Origin: Onthophagus taurus
Taxonomy: Eukaryota > Arthropoda > Insecta > Coleoptera > Scarabaeidae
NCBI RefSeq assembly: GCF_036711975.1
Contig: NC_091975.1
Location: forward strand, 250,501-314,500
Reading direction: 5' to 3'
DNA: 64,000 bases
Made by a program: the position numbers and the translations under genes. This document shows positions 28,079-40,490 of this stretch, in pieces. Below the pieces are notes generated by a model. That model was not told where the DNA came from. It saw only the letters and a list, made by a program, of their open reading frames with translations, and did no database searches. Position 1 is the stretch's first letter, and each line of letters begins with the position of its first letter.

Positions 28079-30000
28079 GATTACTATCTTTTTTATCGGT
28101 GACAAACTCATAATATATAATAGCCGCATAATTAAAATTCTTTCAAAAAAAGTCACCTTGACAAGATTAAAACTTGATTCAATTCATACGATTAATGATA
28201 AACATTCAGTGGGGTTTCCAAATTTTGTGTTATCAACATTTATCAACCAATGTTTATATAAATAATATAAAATTGCGTTCTCAGAATTACTGGTTTGAAA
28301 TGGTCTCTGTTAAACGTTAAAAGATTAAAAGTTTAAAGAGGTCATAAACTTTGAGATGGGTGATGGGGTCTCGGTTGAATTATTATGCCATTGTCGTTCC
28401 GACACGATTGCGGTACCTTTCGTCTTTTGTTTAAAGGGAGAAAAAAATTACATGACTTGAAAGGATGTTTATTAAATGGTAAACCGCTAAGAACCATTTT
28501 AGTACAAAAGTAATAGTACTTATTTGGTTTATTCAGTGGTGGTTATAAAATCAAGATAAGAAAAACCAGCTTAGGTAAGATGTGTTAAATTTAGAATTGA
28601 GATCGGTTAAGATTAAAAATGATTATGTTGTCATTTTAGTAATTTTTTAATGCAATTTTATTTTGATTATGAAATTGAAATAAAAGTTTTGTTGTTTTTT
28701 TTTTTTGATAACTTTTATAAAATAAACAGGATAATTTTTATCCAAATTAGTCTTCGTACCTCGGATTATGCACTTTAATATCTCGTTGTCGTCTTGACCT
28801 CTTGCGTTTTGCGACGTTGTCTTTGGGTCATTTCTTTTTTTAAGATTTAATCCGATATTTATTTCAGTACGTGTAAACATGAACATCTTTCTCGGCCTGT
28901 TTATGTTCAAAATTGGCTCGAGGTAAAAAAAGATTTCTTTCTCTCTGTGTATATCTCCATATCTTGTACAGGTCATGTTCCCTTTTTTAAACATTTATTT
29001 CGTTTTATTCGTAATAAATTATGATAAGAGATCATTGCATAATTTATTAATAAAACATTTTTGTAACGACACGTTTGACATTGAATTCTTTTTCTACGAT
29101 AAGATTAAAAAGATTTGGGAATTAGTTAAAAAAATAATCGGAAAAGAATGCACATCTGAAAATTTTAGATAAAAATAAATGTTATTTTGAGAATCATGCG
29201 TGATCAACGCATGTTTCTATTTTGACCTTTTAACATGAACAAAATTATTAGACGAAAAAATTTTTGTAATAAAGTAATCTTGATCTAAATTTATTTGAAT
29301 CTTTGCTTAAAGTTGACCTTTTTTACATATTTCTTCGGTTAATTTAAACCGATAAAATGTTGAAACGCTCTCGGCGCCTCCGCGAATTTTAATTGTTAAT
29401 TACCACTCTGTTGTAAACATGATAACAAGGGAAGAATATCGAAAGGTCAAACAGATTATTCAATAAATAATTTTCGATTTACTTTGGCACCATTCATCAT
29501 TCGTCCAACCTTATCATTGAAAATCGTTAAAAATAACTAACTCATCCACGAGGGAGTAACGGTATATGTATTGGACACATCCCAAAGAAATTTAAACAGA
29601 AATAGATTAAATGCGTAGGTCTTAATACTTATTTGGAAACTCATAAGACTATTAACTATTTTTATACTTTTTTTATTGGATTCAATTGAGCCAGATGACT
29701 TCAAAAATCATTTAGGGTCACTATCATGGCCATTTTAAATGAATTAATCGACTTTCATTGCGATTTCTTTCATAACTTTAACAATATTTAAAATCACATC
29801 TTAACAATAAGGTTCTATTTATTTATTCAAATTGCGAATGTCACCTTTAATTCTCCTTTACAATTGCATAAATAACCTTGTGAATGTCGATTTCAATACA
29901 ATTTAATTAAAATAATTTATCATGATTTTGTGTTAATTTAGTAATTCTCCACATTTTCGTTTTACGTCAAGAAATAAAATCAGGGGTCCCAGTTAAAAGT
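28079..30000. other. No gene recognised
   Basis: About 1.9 kb of AT-rich DNA. A 115-codon minus-strand frame at 28647-28994 is low-complexity at its end and shows no domain. Probably upstream or regulatory DNA of the PP1 subunit gene. Confidence 0.4.
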
Positions 30001-30120
30001 CGGTAAATAAACCGCGACCTTCAGTTTGTCGTGTCAAAGTCGCAGGAAATCGATCGTTAAATATTAATTTTAGAAGTGTTAATTACATATCCGTTATAAA
30101 ATTGCATAAACTAAAAATAA
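30001..30120 (+). promoter_or_regulatory. Candidate promoter/5' leader of the PP1 subunit gene
   Basis: A TAAATAAACC TATA-like word at about 30003 is followed after about 28 bp by TTCAGTTTGTCGTG at about 30021, which contains the arthropod initiator TCAGTT. A GC-richer leader follows. The next exon would be at 32525 or 32899, placing the palindromic element 30505-32183 in the first intron. Inference from motifs only. Confidence 0.35.
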
Positions 30121-30504
30121 AATGATCATTAGAATCGCTAATTGTTTATTTGTTCGCTATTAAGTGATTAAAATCATTTTAATGTTTTTGTGTTAACTCA
30201 AAAATAAAGCACTTAACATGGAATTGAAGAGTAATAAACATTACTTTAAGGTTGAAAATGATAATTTATATTTAAACAATTTGTTTATTTTTTTATACCT
30301 GTCAAATTGATGTGAAGTTAGTTTTGAAATCAATCTGTCATAATGACGTTTAAAGTTTATAACCCGTGGTAATACCAACACAAACCATAAAAATTTTACC
30401 TTCACAGATATATAAATTAAAATTTAAACATTTCAATTATAAACATTGACTTGATATTCAGGTTGATCTATTTAAATAAAAAATGTCGTTTGTGTCTTTT
30501 GCTA

Positions 30505-32183
30505 TACAGGGTGTCTCACGTAACTGGTTCGTTAGAACTTTTTCAGGTTCCACTATTCGTAGAGATTTGAAATTTTGGTAGCATGGGTTGCTCATGCGGA
30601 ACTTTCGATCTAAAATATTTTCAAGATGGCCGCCACTTCCGGTCTACCGGAAGTAGGCCATAACTTCGCTATTTTAAATGGAATGCTATACTTTTTATTA
30701 CACCGTTTAATTGTATGTAAAAAAATAGGTTGACTTTGATAAAAGTTATTGGTACCTAGCGTTTTTCGTTTTCGAGTTATTTTGGTTTTAAGCTTTTTTT
30801 TGGAAAAGTTCAACATACTCTTTAAAACTCCATATCTCAGCCAACGTTCATTCAAAAAATATCTACGTTGGCACGATTACTCTTCAGATGTTGTCAAATA
30901 GATTGTCATTTGTTGTATCGGAGTATCTTATACAGAGTGGTCAAAAATTGAATTACTGTTTCTCCATATTCAATGCTGGGAAAGTCGAAAATTTTAAATG
31001 GAACGCCCCATATTTTTTTAGCCTATCAGAAAGAGAATTTAATTCTCTACAAATTCTCTATAAACATTCCCATACCTATTTATTGCAGTTTGCCTCATAT
31101 TGCGAAATTTATTAAAACATGCACGAAATGCAGGTTTTTTTATTAGAAAGCTATGGAATTTTGACAGTTTTTGGTCCATGTTTGTATTATTGTTGTCATT
31201 TGAGTCATCAGTTACATTTGACGACGGGTGTAAGTCATTGAACATCATGATAAATTATTTCAACGCCGATATTTGAAATTTATTTTGTATTGATGGCGAA
31301 TGTAATAAACTTTTGGACAGGACGTGTCGAACACTAATGAGAGATGCCTAACAGACCAAATTCATGCAAATCTAATTTTTGTCATTAACTTTTTGTTTTA
31401 ATAGTTTCATTTATTTGATCTTCTGTTTATTATTTTTGGTAAGTAAAAGCTAGTAAACTAAAAGATTATCAATCGTAATTAATAGTACAAATAATAATAG
31501 AAATAAATTAAACAAAAAACTGTCCAAATGTCTTGGCCTTCTAATAAAAATACAAACGGTTTCCTGCATTTCCTGCATGTTTTGATAAATTTACGAATAT
31601 GAGAGAAACTACAATAGATAGGTATAGTAATGTTTATAGATAAATTGTAGAGAATTAAATTTCCTTTCATCTAGGTTAATAAAATATGGGGCGTTCCATT
31701 TAAAATTTTCGACTTTCTCCCCATTGAATACAGAGAAACGGTAATTCAATTTTTGACCAGCCTGTATAAGATACTCTGATACAAGATATGACAATCTATT
31801 TGAGAGCATCTGAAGAGTAATCATGCCAATTTAGAGCTTATTTGAATGAACGTTGGCTGGAATATAGGATTTTAAAGAGCATGGTGAAATTTGCCAAAAA
31901 AACCTTAAAATCAAAATAACTCGAAAACGAAAAACGCTAGGTACCAATAACTTTTATGAAAGTCAACATATTTTTTTGTGTACAATTAAAAGGTGTAATA
32001 AAAACTAGAGCATTCCATTTAAAATAACGAAGTTATGGTCTACTTCCGGTAGACCGGAAGTGGCAGCCATCTTGAAAATATTTTAGATCGAAAGTTCCGA
32101 CTGAACAACCCATACTACCAAAATTTCAAAACTGTACGAACCTAAAAAAGTTCTAACGAACCAGTTACGTGAGACACCCTGTA
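30505..32183. mobile_element. Palindromic DNA element, family C
   Basis: 1.68 kb. Ends are TACAGGGTGTCTCACGTAAC and its inverse, TA-bordered. Arms of about 640 bp (30505-31150 and 31540-32183) are inverted repeats around a ~390-bp loop. The arms contain the palindrome ACTTCCGGTCTACCGGAAGT at 30633-30652 and TTTTAAATGGAA boxes like those in family A. A short minus-strand frame in the loop (31039-31248) has no recognisable domain. Confidence 0.85.
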
Positions 32184-32524
32184 TAGATTTTAGTTGCTAA
32201 AAGCAACCCAACTCCTTCTAAAAGTGATCTCATTGGAAAAAGGTTTTGATGATTTTCAGGGATTTCCAGGTGTATATAAAGATTTCAAAGAAATTCCAGT
32301 TACTTCTTAGGATTTCTGGGGTTGATATGATATCCTGGATTTCTTTTGATTTGTAGAATTTATTTTGGATTTAGTTTCAATATTTCGATTCATGATGATA
32401 TTCTGTAATAAATACTTTTTGTGTTATCGAAAAATTTTTCTTGATATAATGAAGCTGTTCGAGTTAGTTGATATCGTTATAATAGAAAATTCTGTTAATC
32501 TATCTTAAGAAGAATATAGGATTC

Positions 32525-32770
32525 GTGAGAGTCTCTCGATCACGTCTTCCTCGCGTGGTCGAGAGCATTACGCCCCGGGCACCTTCTGGTTTACTGACAC
32601 TCGTGATAACGACGGCTACAAACGAACTGGCTTATCAGACCACGCCTTCATCGACGAGTGGCGGGGACACCTCGAAGAAATTCTCCCGGTTCGTACACCA
32701 AGGAACCAGTGCGTATCTCGTCCGCGAAACCGTTCAGCTCCATCGAACCAAACTTTCTTACACGTTAGAG
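32525..32770 (+). other. Candidate 5' noncoding exon of the PP1 subunit gene
   Basis: GC-rich compared with its neighbours and ending at a donor-like GAG/GTACCC; the next acceptor (TTTAATTTCAG at about 32888-32898) precedes the start codon of the PP1 subunit by 13 bp. A 12-bp hairpin lies at 32533-32565. It could be a leader exon from an internal promoter. Confidence 0.4.
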
Positions 32771-32911
32771 GTACCCACGTTGAAAATTCAACAGCATTTT
32801 AATTAGGAATGTGTAAAATTTAAATTGGATTTTTTGGTAATTTGATAAAAAAATCGTTTATCTTTCTTTTGTATTAATTATTTTATTTTTAATTTCAGCT
32901 ATAATATACAA

Positions 32912-33895
32912 ATGTGTTCTATTTTTATGCCAACCGACTACGAAATGTTGGTCAGTCATAGTCCACCAGTTTATGGAGGGTGTTTAAAAAAATATCCTTC
33001 CTACGGTTACCAACCGACCACTTCTTGTAAAGGTAATTTTACAACCGGAAAGAAGTCACCAAAAATGCCGTCAACAACAACACCACGCCGTCCATGTTTG
33101 GTGATAAGAACTGAATTAAACGGGAATGATTGTCCACCGCCTGAAGATGATCTTCCAAGTCCAACCAGGTTAAAGAAAAAAGTTGTCTTCGCGGATGACC
33201 ACGGTAGGCCTTTAACACAAGTCAGGATAATGACGGAACCTTCAAATGTACCACCATTATGGAGTTTTCGTTTTCTTGCCCAAGTCACTCGGGGTTTAAA
33301 TACGGAAGAATTTCCAACACCAGAAGAACCGTGGGAAGTGACGTTTTCGCAACCGGCTTCCGATTACGTGGAATTTAGAAAGAAGTTGGATGAAGAGAAG
33401 GTTTCTTTGGAAAATGTTATTATTAAAGAAAATGAAGATGCAGTTATTGGAACCGTTAAAGTAAGCAATTTAGCTTTTGAAAAAGAAGTTTTTGTTAGAT
33501 CAACATCGGATAATTGGGAAACCCATCAAGACACTTACTGTAAATTTGTACCAAACGCTTCAACAAATACTTCAAGTGCAGCTTACGTTCTTTACGACAC
33601 CTTCTCGTTTAAATTATCTTTACCGCCAAAGTCGAAAAGGTTGGAATTTTGCGTTTGCTTCAAATGCAATGTCGACGAGTATTGGGATAACAACGGTAAT
33701 AACAATTATGTTTTGATTAAAAAAATCAACACCTTACACAAATCGAAAAGTGAAAATCAACTGTTGAATTTAAAAAGTTTTGATAACGATCAAATTCAAA
33801 AATCGAAAAGTTATGATTCACTTTACATGAAAATGGATTCTTGGTCACAATTTGCATCCTGGACCTATGCAGATAATTCACACCCATATTGGTAA
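32912..33895 (+). CDS. Protein phosphatase 1 regulatory subunit 3 (glycogen-targeting)
   Basis: 327 aa in one coding exon. Residues 89-93 (KKVVF, in LKKKVVFADD) are the RVxF-type docking site for the PP1 catalytic subunit. A CBM21 glycogen-binding domain follows at about 163-268: SLENVIIKENEDAVIGTVKV, VFVRSTSDNWETHQD, then LEFCVCFKCNVDEYWDNNG with the conserved WDNN-type glycogen contact. Such subunits bring PP1 to glycogen to activate glycogen synthase and inactivate phosphorylase. The C-terminal tail has two repeats of KSKSEN/KSKSYDS, possible phosphosites. Start chosen because it follows directly after a good acceptor. The 3' UTR is about 700 bp with AATAAA at 34600-34605. Similar to Drosophila Gbs-type and vertebrate PPP1R3B/C/E proteins; which one is not decided. 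Confidence 0.93.
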   Translation: MCSIFMPTDYEMLVSHSPPVYGGCLKKYPSYGYQPTTSCKGNFTTGKKSPKMPSTTTPRRPCLVIRTELNGNDCPPPEDDLPSPTRLKKKVVFADDHGRPLTQVRIMTEPSNVPPLWSFRFLAQVTRGLNTEEFPTPEEPWEVTFSQPASDYVEFRKKLDEEKVSLENVIIKENEDAVIGTVKVSNLAFEKEVFVRSTSDNWETHQDTYCKFVPNASTNTSSAAYVLYDTFSFKLSLPPKSKRLEFCVCFKCNVDEYWDNNGNNNYVLIKKINTLHKSKSENQLLNLKSFDNDQIQKSKSYDSLYMKMDSWSQFASWTYADNSHPYW

Positions 33896-34605
33896 AGAAG
33901 AAAACGATTACGAAAACACTTGAGAGGAAATGATGTGCGACCTTGAGTTGACCTCGCATTAACCGTGAATTCAACGTTGCCAAACTGTGCCTCCATTGCA
34001 ACCGATTCGATTTGGCGAATGTTGTTTTGGCTTGTGACAACGTATCTGTGATAAATAGCGAACTATTTTTGTAATAAAAAAATATATCAACACGGTAAGA
34101 AGAATCTATATTTAAAAAATCATACTCTTGAAACATCTTTCGAGTTTGCGCACCACTATTTTCGATACCTTTAAAAGGTTTTGCGCAATCGCAAAAGAAT
34201 TGTTATAAGAATAAAGTGTTAAAACAGATTTTTTTTTAATAATCCTATCGCTGATTACGTATAAGACTGAGCTGTACATAACACGTTTATATACGATTAT
34301 TTTTTTGTAGTTTTTACTATGTGTTTCTAGTACGTATTATTAAAGTATCGTTTTTGTATGTAAATAGAAAATATTAAGTTACAATTAAGGAATTAAAAAG
34401 AAGTAGATTTAAATGTCAGTATGTTCCTTGTTTATATTTTTATTTTAATTTAATTAATTTAGGCCTTTTTTAAATATTTTTACGTTTATGCCTGTTATTT
34501 GCATGATTTTGTACATATAAATATAGCTTGCGAGCAAATATAGTAATCTTACATTAATTGTACCTACTCTATTTTTATTTTTTTTTCTTTTTGTTTTTGA
34601 ATAAA

Positions 34606-35639
34606 GGTGTTGCAATCCACTTTTATTTATTTAATTCGTTATTACTGAATGAACTTCCTAAATGTACCTAGAATATGGGACAAGAATATTTCTGACCATT
34701 CACAGTCTTCGGTCGTTGTCTGGAATTCTGAACACACATTCGGTGCGTGATCATTGAGGCCATTCACGTGGCACATGCGTGAACGTGCAGTTTAAAACTG
34801 ATAAAGAATTTCAATTGAAAGAGAGAGAACGAGTGAAGTTTAAGTCGCGAATGCACTGTAAACGTTTACGTTTGATATAAATAGATTAAAATCGGTGAAA
34901 ATATAAATGTTATATACTAATCATTAAAATAAATAAAGTAACATTTTGTTCTGATTCTATTGTTGGACGATTGAAAGCATTTGGCACTGATCTGGAGTGT
35001 TCTCAAATTTAACTCCAGCATTAAATAGAGCAGTCTAGAAAAAACCGCATTTTATTTTTTTAATTACGGATCATTTTCTCTAATTCCACTTCCAAAAATC
35101 AAGAAAAATCCTTGACATTTCATGCTAATACACGCTTTTATACAACTAGATATGGAAATCCACTTTAAAACCGTTAACGAAACGATTGAAACTATCGTCA
35201 GAGTCCAAAGATTTTTAATTTTTTGTTCCAAAGAGGACAGGTTAAAAATAGAGTTCTTTGTATGTACACAGGTAGCTTTTAAAATTTCTTCTCTCGTATC
35301 TCAAGACATTAAAGACCAAGTTAACTAATACCAGAAATGGAGAAGAATTTTTATTTAAATATTAGATACCATTAGAACGCTGTTATCCAAACGGCAAAAC
35401 CAGTTACCAGAAACCGCTTTCACTTTAATCTGCATTTACCTGTCGCGAAATCTAAAAGACCACAAAGACATCTTTATGTGAGATTTAGGACATTTCGTGA
35501 ATGAAATGTTTACTTATTGAAATTAACTCTCTTTGTGTCCCAAGAAGTCAAACATTTTGAAACTTTGTGACAGAATCAGACAGAATTAAAACGCTATCAA
35601 AATACACTCAGTAAAGGCCTAAAATATGCAATCCCCCTA
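34606..35639. other. No gene recognised; bHLH-PAS-type motif cluster at 34744-34790
   Basis: Between the PP1 gene 3' end and the satellite. TGCGTGA at 34744 and a TTCACGTGGCACATGCGTGA block at 34763-34782 give several ACGTG/GCGTG cores close together. Otherwise featureless. Confidence 0.4.
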
Positions 35640-38600
35640 TTTTCGCATAGTCTAAGTGTCAAAAAAGATGCTAATTCAAAAATTCCTGGAAACCGTGTTT
35701 ATTGAAATTAAGAAATAAAACTTATTTTAAATTGAAGCTTGAAGCTTTCTGTTTAAATCGATGTATAACAATCGATGGGTTGAATTAAAAAAATATTGAG
35801 AAAAAGAGTGTTGGGTTAAAACTAACATTTTCGAATAACCTAAAAGTGTCAAAAAAGATGCTAATTTAAAAATTCCTGGAGGCCGTATTTATTGAAATTG
35901 AGGAATGAAACTTATTTTAAATTAAAACTCAAAGCTTTCTTTTTAAAATGATGTATAATAATTGTTGGGTTGGATTGAAAAAATATTGACAAAAAACATG
36001 TTGAAACAAAACTTACATTTTCGTATAACCTAAGAGTGTCAAAAAAGATGCTATTTTAAAAATTCCTGGAAGCTGTATTTATTGAAGTTAAGAAATGAAA
36101 CTTATTTTAAATTAAAGCTCAAAGTTTTCTCTTTAAAATGATGTATAATAATTGTTGGGTTGGATTGGAAAAATATAGAGAAAAAATAAGTTGAAATAAA
36201 ACTTACATTTTCGTATAACCTAAGAGTGTCAAAAAAGATGCTATTTTAAAAATTCCTGGAAGCTGTATTTATTGAAGTTAAGGAATGAAACTTATTTTAA
36301 ATTAAAGCTCAAAGCTTTCTCTTTAAAATGATGTATAATAATTGTTGGGTTGGATTGGAAAAATATAGAGAAAAAAAAAGTTGAAATAAAACTTACATTT
36401 TCGTATAACCTAAGAGTGTCAAAAAAGATGCTATTTTAAAAATTCCTGGAAGCTGTATTTATTGAAGTTAAGGAATGAAACTTATTTTAAATTAAAGCTC
36501 AAAGTTTTCTCTTTAAAATGATGTATAATAATTGTTGGGTTGGATTGAAAAAATATTGACAAAAAACATGTTGAAACAAAACTTACATTTTCGTATAACC
36601 TAAGAGTGCCAAAAAAGATGCAAATTTAAAAATTTCTGGAAGCCGTATTTATTGAAATTTAAGAATCAGACTTATTCTATATTAAAGTTCAAGGCTTTCT
36701 CTTTAATGTATAATAATTGTTGGGTTGGATTGGAAAAATGTTGAAACAAAACTTACATTTTCGAATAACCTAAAAATGTTAAAAAGATGCTAATTTAAAA
36801 ATTCCTGTAAGCCGTATTTATTGAAATTAAGGAATGAAACTTATTTTAAATTAAAGCTCAAAGCTTTCTCTTTAAAATGATGTATAATAATTGTTGGGTT
36901 GGATTGGAAAAATATAGAGAAAAAAAAAGTTGAAATAAAACTTACATTTTCGTATAACCTAAGAGTATCAAAAAAGATGCTATTTTAAAAATTCCTGGAA
37001 GCTGTATTTATTGAAATGAAGGAATGGGACTTATTTTAAATTAAAGCTCAAAGTTTTCTCTTTAAAATGATGTATAATAATTGTTGGGTTGGATTGAAAA
37101 AATATTGACAAAAAACATGTTGAAACAAAACTTACATTTTCGTATAACCTAAGAGTGTCAAAAAAGATGCTATTTTAAAAATTCCTGGAAGCTGTATTTA
37201 TTGAAGTTAAGGAATGAAACTTATTTTAAATTAAAGCTCAAAGCTTTCTCTTTAAAATGATGTATAATAATTGTTGGGTTAGATTGGGAAAATATAGAGA
37301 AAAAAAAAGTTTAAATAAAACTTACATTTTCGTATAACCTAAGAGTGTTAAAAAAGATGCTATTTTAAAAATTCCTGAAAGCTGTATTTATTGAAGTTAA
37401 GGAATGAAACTTATTTTAAATTAAAGCTCAAAGTTTTCTCTTTAAAATGATGTATAATAATTGTTGGGTTGGATTAGAAAAATATAGAGAAAAAAAAAGT
37501 TGAAATAAAACTTACTTTTTCGTATAACCTAAGAGTGTCAAAAAAGATGCTATTTTAAAAATTCCTGGAAGCTGTATTTATTGAAGTTAAGGAATGAAAC
37601 TTATTTTAAATTAAAGCTCAAAGTTTTCTCTTTAAAATGATGTATAATAATTGTTGGGTTGGATTGAAAAAATATTGACAAAAAACATGTTGAAACAAAA
37701 CTTACATTTTCGTATAACCTAAGAGTGCCAAAAAAGATGCAAATTTAAAAATTTCTGGAAGCCGTATTTATTGAAATTTAGGAATGAGACTTATTCTATA
37801 TTAAAGCTCAAAGCTCTCTCTTTAAAATGATGTATAATAATTGTTGGGTTGGATTGGAAAAATATAGAGAAAAAAAAAGTTGAAATAAAACTTACATTTT
37901 CGTATAACCTAAGAGTGTCAAAAAAGATGCTATTTTAAAAATTCCTGGAAGCTGTATTTATTGAAGTTAAGGAATGAAACTTATTTTAAATTAAAGCTCA
38001 AAGTTTTCTCTTTAAAATGATGTATAATAATTGTTGGGTTGGATTGGAAAAATATAGAGAAAAAAAAAGTTGAAATAAAACTTACATTTTCGTATAACCT
38101 AAGAGTGTCAAAAAAGATGCTATTTTAAAAATTCCTGGAAGCTGTATTTATTGAAGTTAAGGAATGAAACTTATTTTAAATTAAAGCTCAAAGCTTTCTC
38201 TTTAAAATGATGTATAATAATTGTTGGGTTGGATTGGAAAAATATAAAGAAAAAAAATTTTGAAACAAAACTTACATTTTCGAATAACCTAAAAATGTTA
38301 AAAAGATGCTAATTTAAAAATTCCTGTAAGCCGTATTTATTGAAATTAAGGAATGAAACTTATTTTAAATTAAAGCTCAAAGTTTTCTCTTTAAAATGAT
38401 GTATAATAATTGTTGGGTTGGATTGGAAAAATATTGACAAAAAACATGTTGAAACAAAACTTACATTTTCGTATAACCTAAGAGTGCCAAAAAAGATGCA
38501 AATTTAAAAATTTCTGGAAGCCGTATTTATTGAAATTTAGGAATGAGACTTATTCTATATTAAAGCTCAAAGCTTTCTCTTTAAAATGATGTATAATAAT

Positions 38601-40490
38601 TGTTGGGTTGGATTGGAAAAATATAGAGAAAAAAAAAGTTGAAATAAAACTTACATTTTCGTATAACCTAAGAGTGTCAAAAAAGATGCTATTTTAAAAA
38701 TTCCTGGAAGCTGTATTTATTGAAGTTAAGGAATGAAACTTATTTTAAATTAAAGCTCAAAGCTTTCTCTTTAAAATGATGTATAATAATTGTTGGGTTG
38801 GATTGAAAAAATATTGACAAAAAACATGTTGAAACAAAACTTACATTTTCGTATAACCTAAGAGTGTCAAAAAAGATGCTATTTTAAAAATTCCTGGAAG
38901 CTGTATTTATTGAAGTTAAGGAATGAAACTTATTTTAAATTAAAGCTCAAAGTTTTCTCTTTAAAATGATGTATAATAATTGTTGGGTTGGATTGGAAAA
39001 ATATTGAGAAAAAAAAAGTTGAAATAAAACTTACATTTTCGTATAACCTAAGAGTGTCAAAAAAGATGATATTTTAAAAATTCCTGGAAGCTGTATTTAT
39101 TGAAGTTAAGGAATGAAACTTATTTTAAATTAAAGCTCAAAGCTTTCTCTTTAAAATGATGTATAATAATTGTTGGGTTGGATTGGAAAAATATAAAGAA
39201 AAAAAATTTTGAAACAAAACTTACATTTTCGAATAACCTAAAAATGTTAAAAAGATGCTAATTTAAAAATTCCTGTAAGCCGTATTTATTGAAATTAAGG
39301 AATGAAACTTATTTTAAATTAAAGCTCAAAGCTTTCTCTTTAAAATGATGTATAATAATTGTTGGGTTGGATTGGAAAAATATAGAGAAAAAAAAAGTTG
39401 AAATAAAACTTACATTTTCGTATAACCTAAGAGTGTCAAAAAAGATGCTAATTTAAAAATTCCTGGAAGCCGTATTTATTGAAATTTAGGAATGAGACTT
39501 ATTCTATATTAAAGCTCAAAGCTTTCTCTTTAAAATGATGTATAATAATTGTTGGGTTGGATTGGAAAAATATAGAGAAAAAAAAAGTTGAAATAAAACT
39601 TACATTTTCGTATAACCTAAGAGTGTCAAAAAAGATGCTATTTTAAAAATTCCTGGAAGCTGTATTTATTGAAATTAAGGAATGAGACTTATTCTAAATT
39701 AAAGCTCAAAGCTTTCTCTTTAAAATGATGTATAATAATTGTTGGGTTGGATTGGAAAAATATAGAGAAAAAAAAAGTTGAAATAAAACTTACATTTTCG
39801 TATAACCTAAGAGTGTCAAAAAAGATGCTATTTTAAAAATTCCTGGAAGCTGTATTTATTGAAATTAAGGAATGAGACTTATTCTAAATTAAAGCTCAAA
39901 GCTTTCTCTTTAAAATGATGTATAATAATTGATGGGTTGGATTGGAAAAATATTGAGAAAAAAAATGTTGAAACAAAACCTACATTTTCGTATAACCTAA
40001 AAATGTCAAAAAAGATGCTAATTTAAAAATTCCTGGAAGCCGTATTTATTGAAATTAAGGAATGAAACTTATTTTAAATTAAAGCTCAAAGCTTTCTCTT
40101 TAAAAGGATGTATAATAATTGTTGGGTTGGATTGGAAAAATATAGAGAAAAAAAAAGTTGAAATAAAACTTACATTTTCGTATAACCTAAGAGTGTCAAA
40201 AAAGATGCTATTTTAAAAATTCCTGGAAGCTGTATTTATTGAAGTTAAGGAATGAAACTTATTTTAAATTAAAGCTCAAAGTTTTCTCTTTAAAATGATG
40301 TATAATAATTGTTGGGTTGAATTGGAAAAATATTAAGAAAAAAAATGTTGAAACAACAATTACATTTAAAAGAGTCAAAAAAGATGCTAATTTAAAAATT
40401 CTTAGAAACCATGTTTATTGAAATTAAGGAATGAGACTTATTTTAAATTTAAGCTCAATGTTTTCTTTTTTAAAATGATCTGTAATAATC
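35640..40490. repeat. 190-bp satellite array, about 26 units
   Basis: The phase word around TAAGAGTGTCAAAAAAGATG recurs at 35652, 35841, 36031, 36221, 36411, 36601, 36771 and on to 40188 and 40368, mostly at exactly 190 bp (one unit is 170). The first two and the last units are clearly more diverged than the interior, the usual picture of unequal crossing-over. Interior units fall into several types by their A-rich linker and the gtgtc/gtgcc/atgtt start, which recur in a partly ordered way. Each unit has the word GTTGGGTTGGATTG. No coding frame. Confidence 0.97.

Noticed and set aside
28647-28994. 115-codon minus-strand open frame as a gene
   Set aside because: No domain, low-complexity Lys/Phe-rich C-terminus, no splice partners and codon use like the surrounding AT-rich DNA.
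2682-32183. Treating the CAGGGTG-ended palindromes as LTR or virus-like elements
   Set aside because: They have inverted, not direct, terminal repeats, TA borders and no polymerase or capsid genes, so they are plain DNA elements.
35640-40490. CRISPR-like or clustered ncRNA array
   Set aside because: The full 190-bp unit repeats with no unique spacers; it is a eukaryotic satellite.
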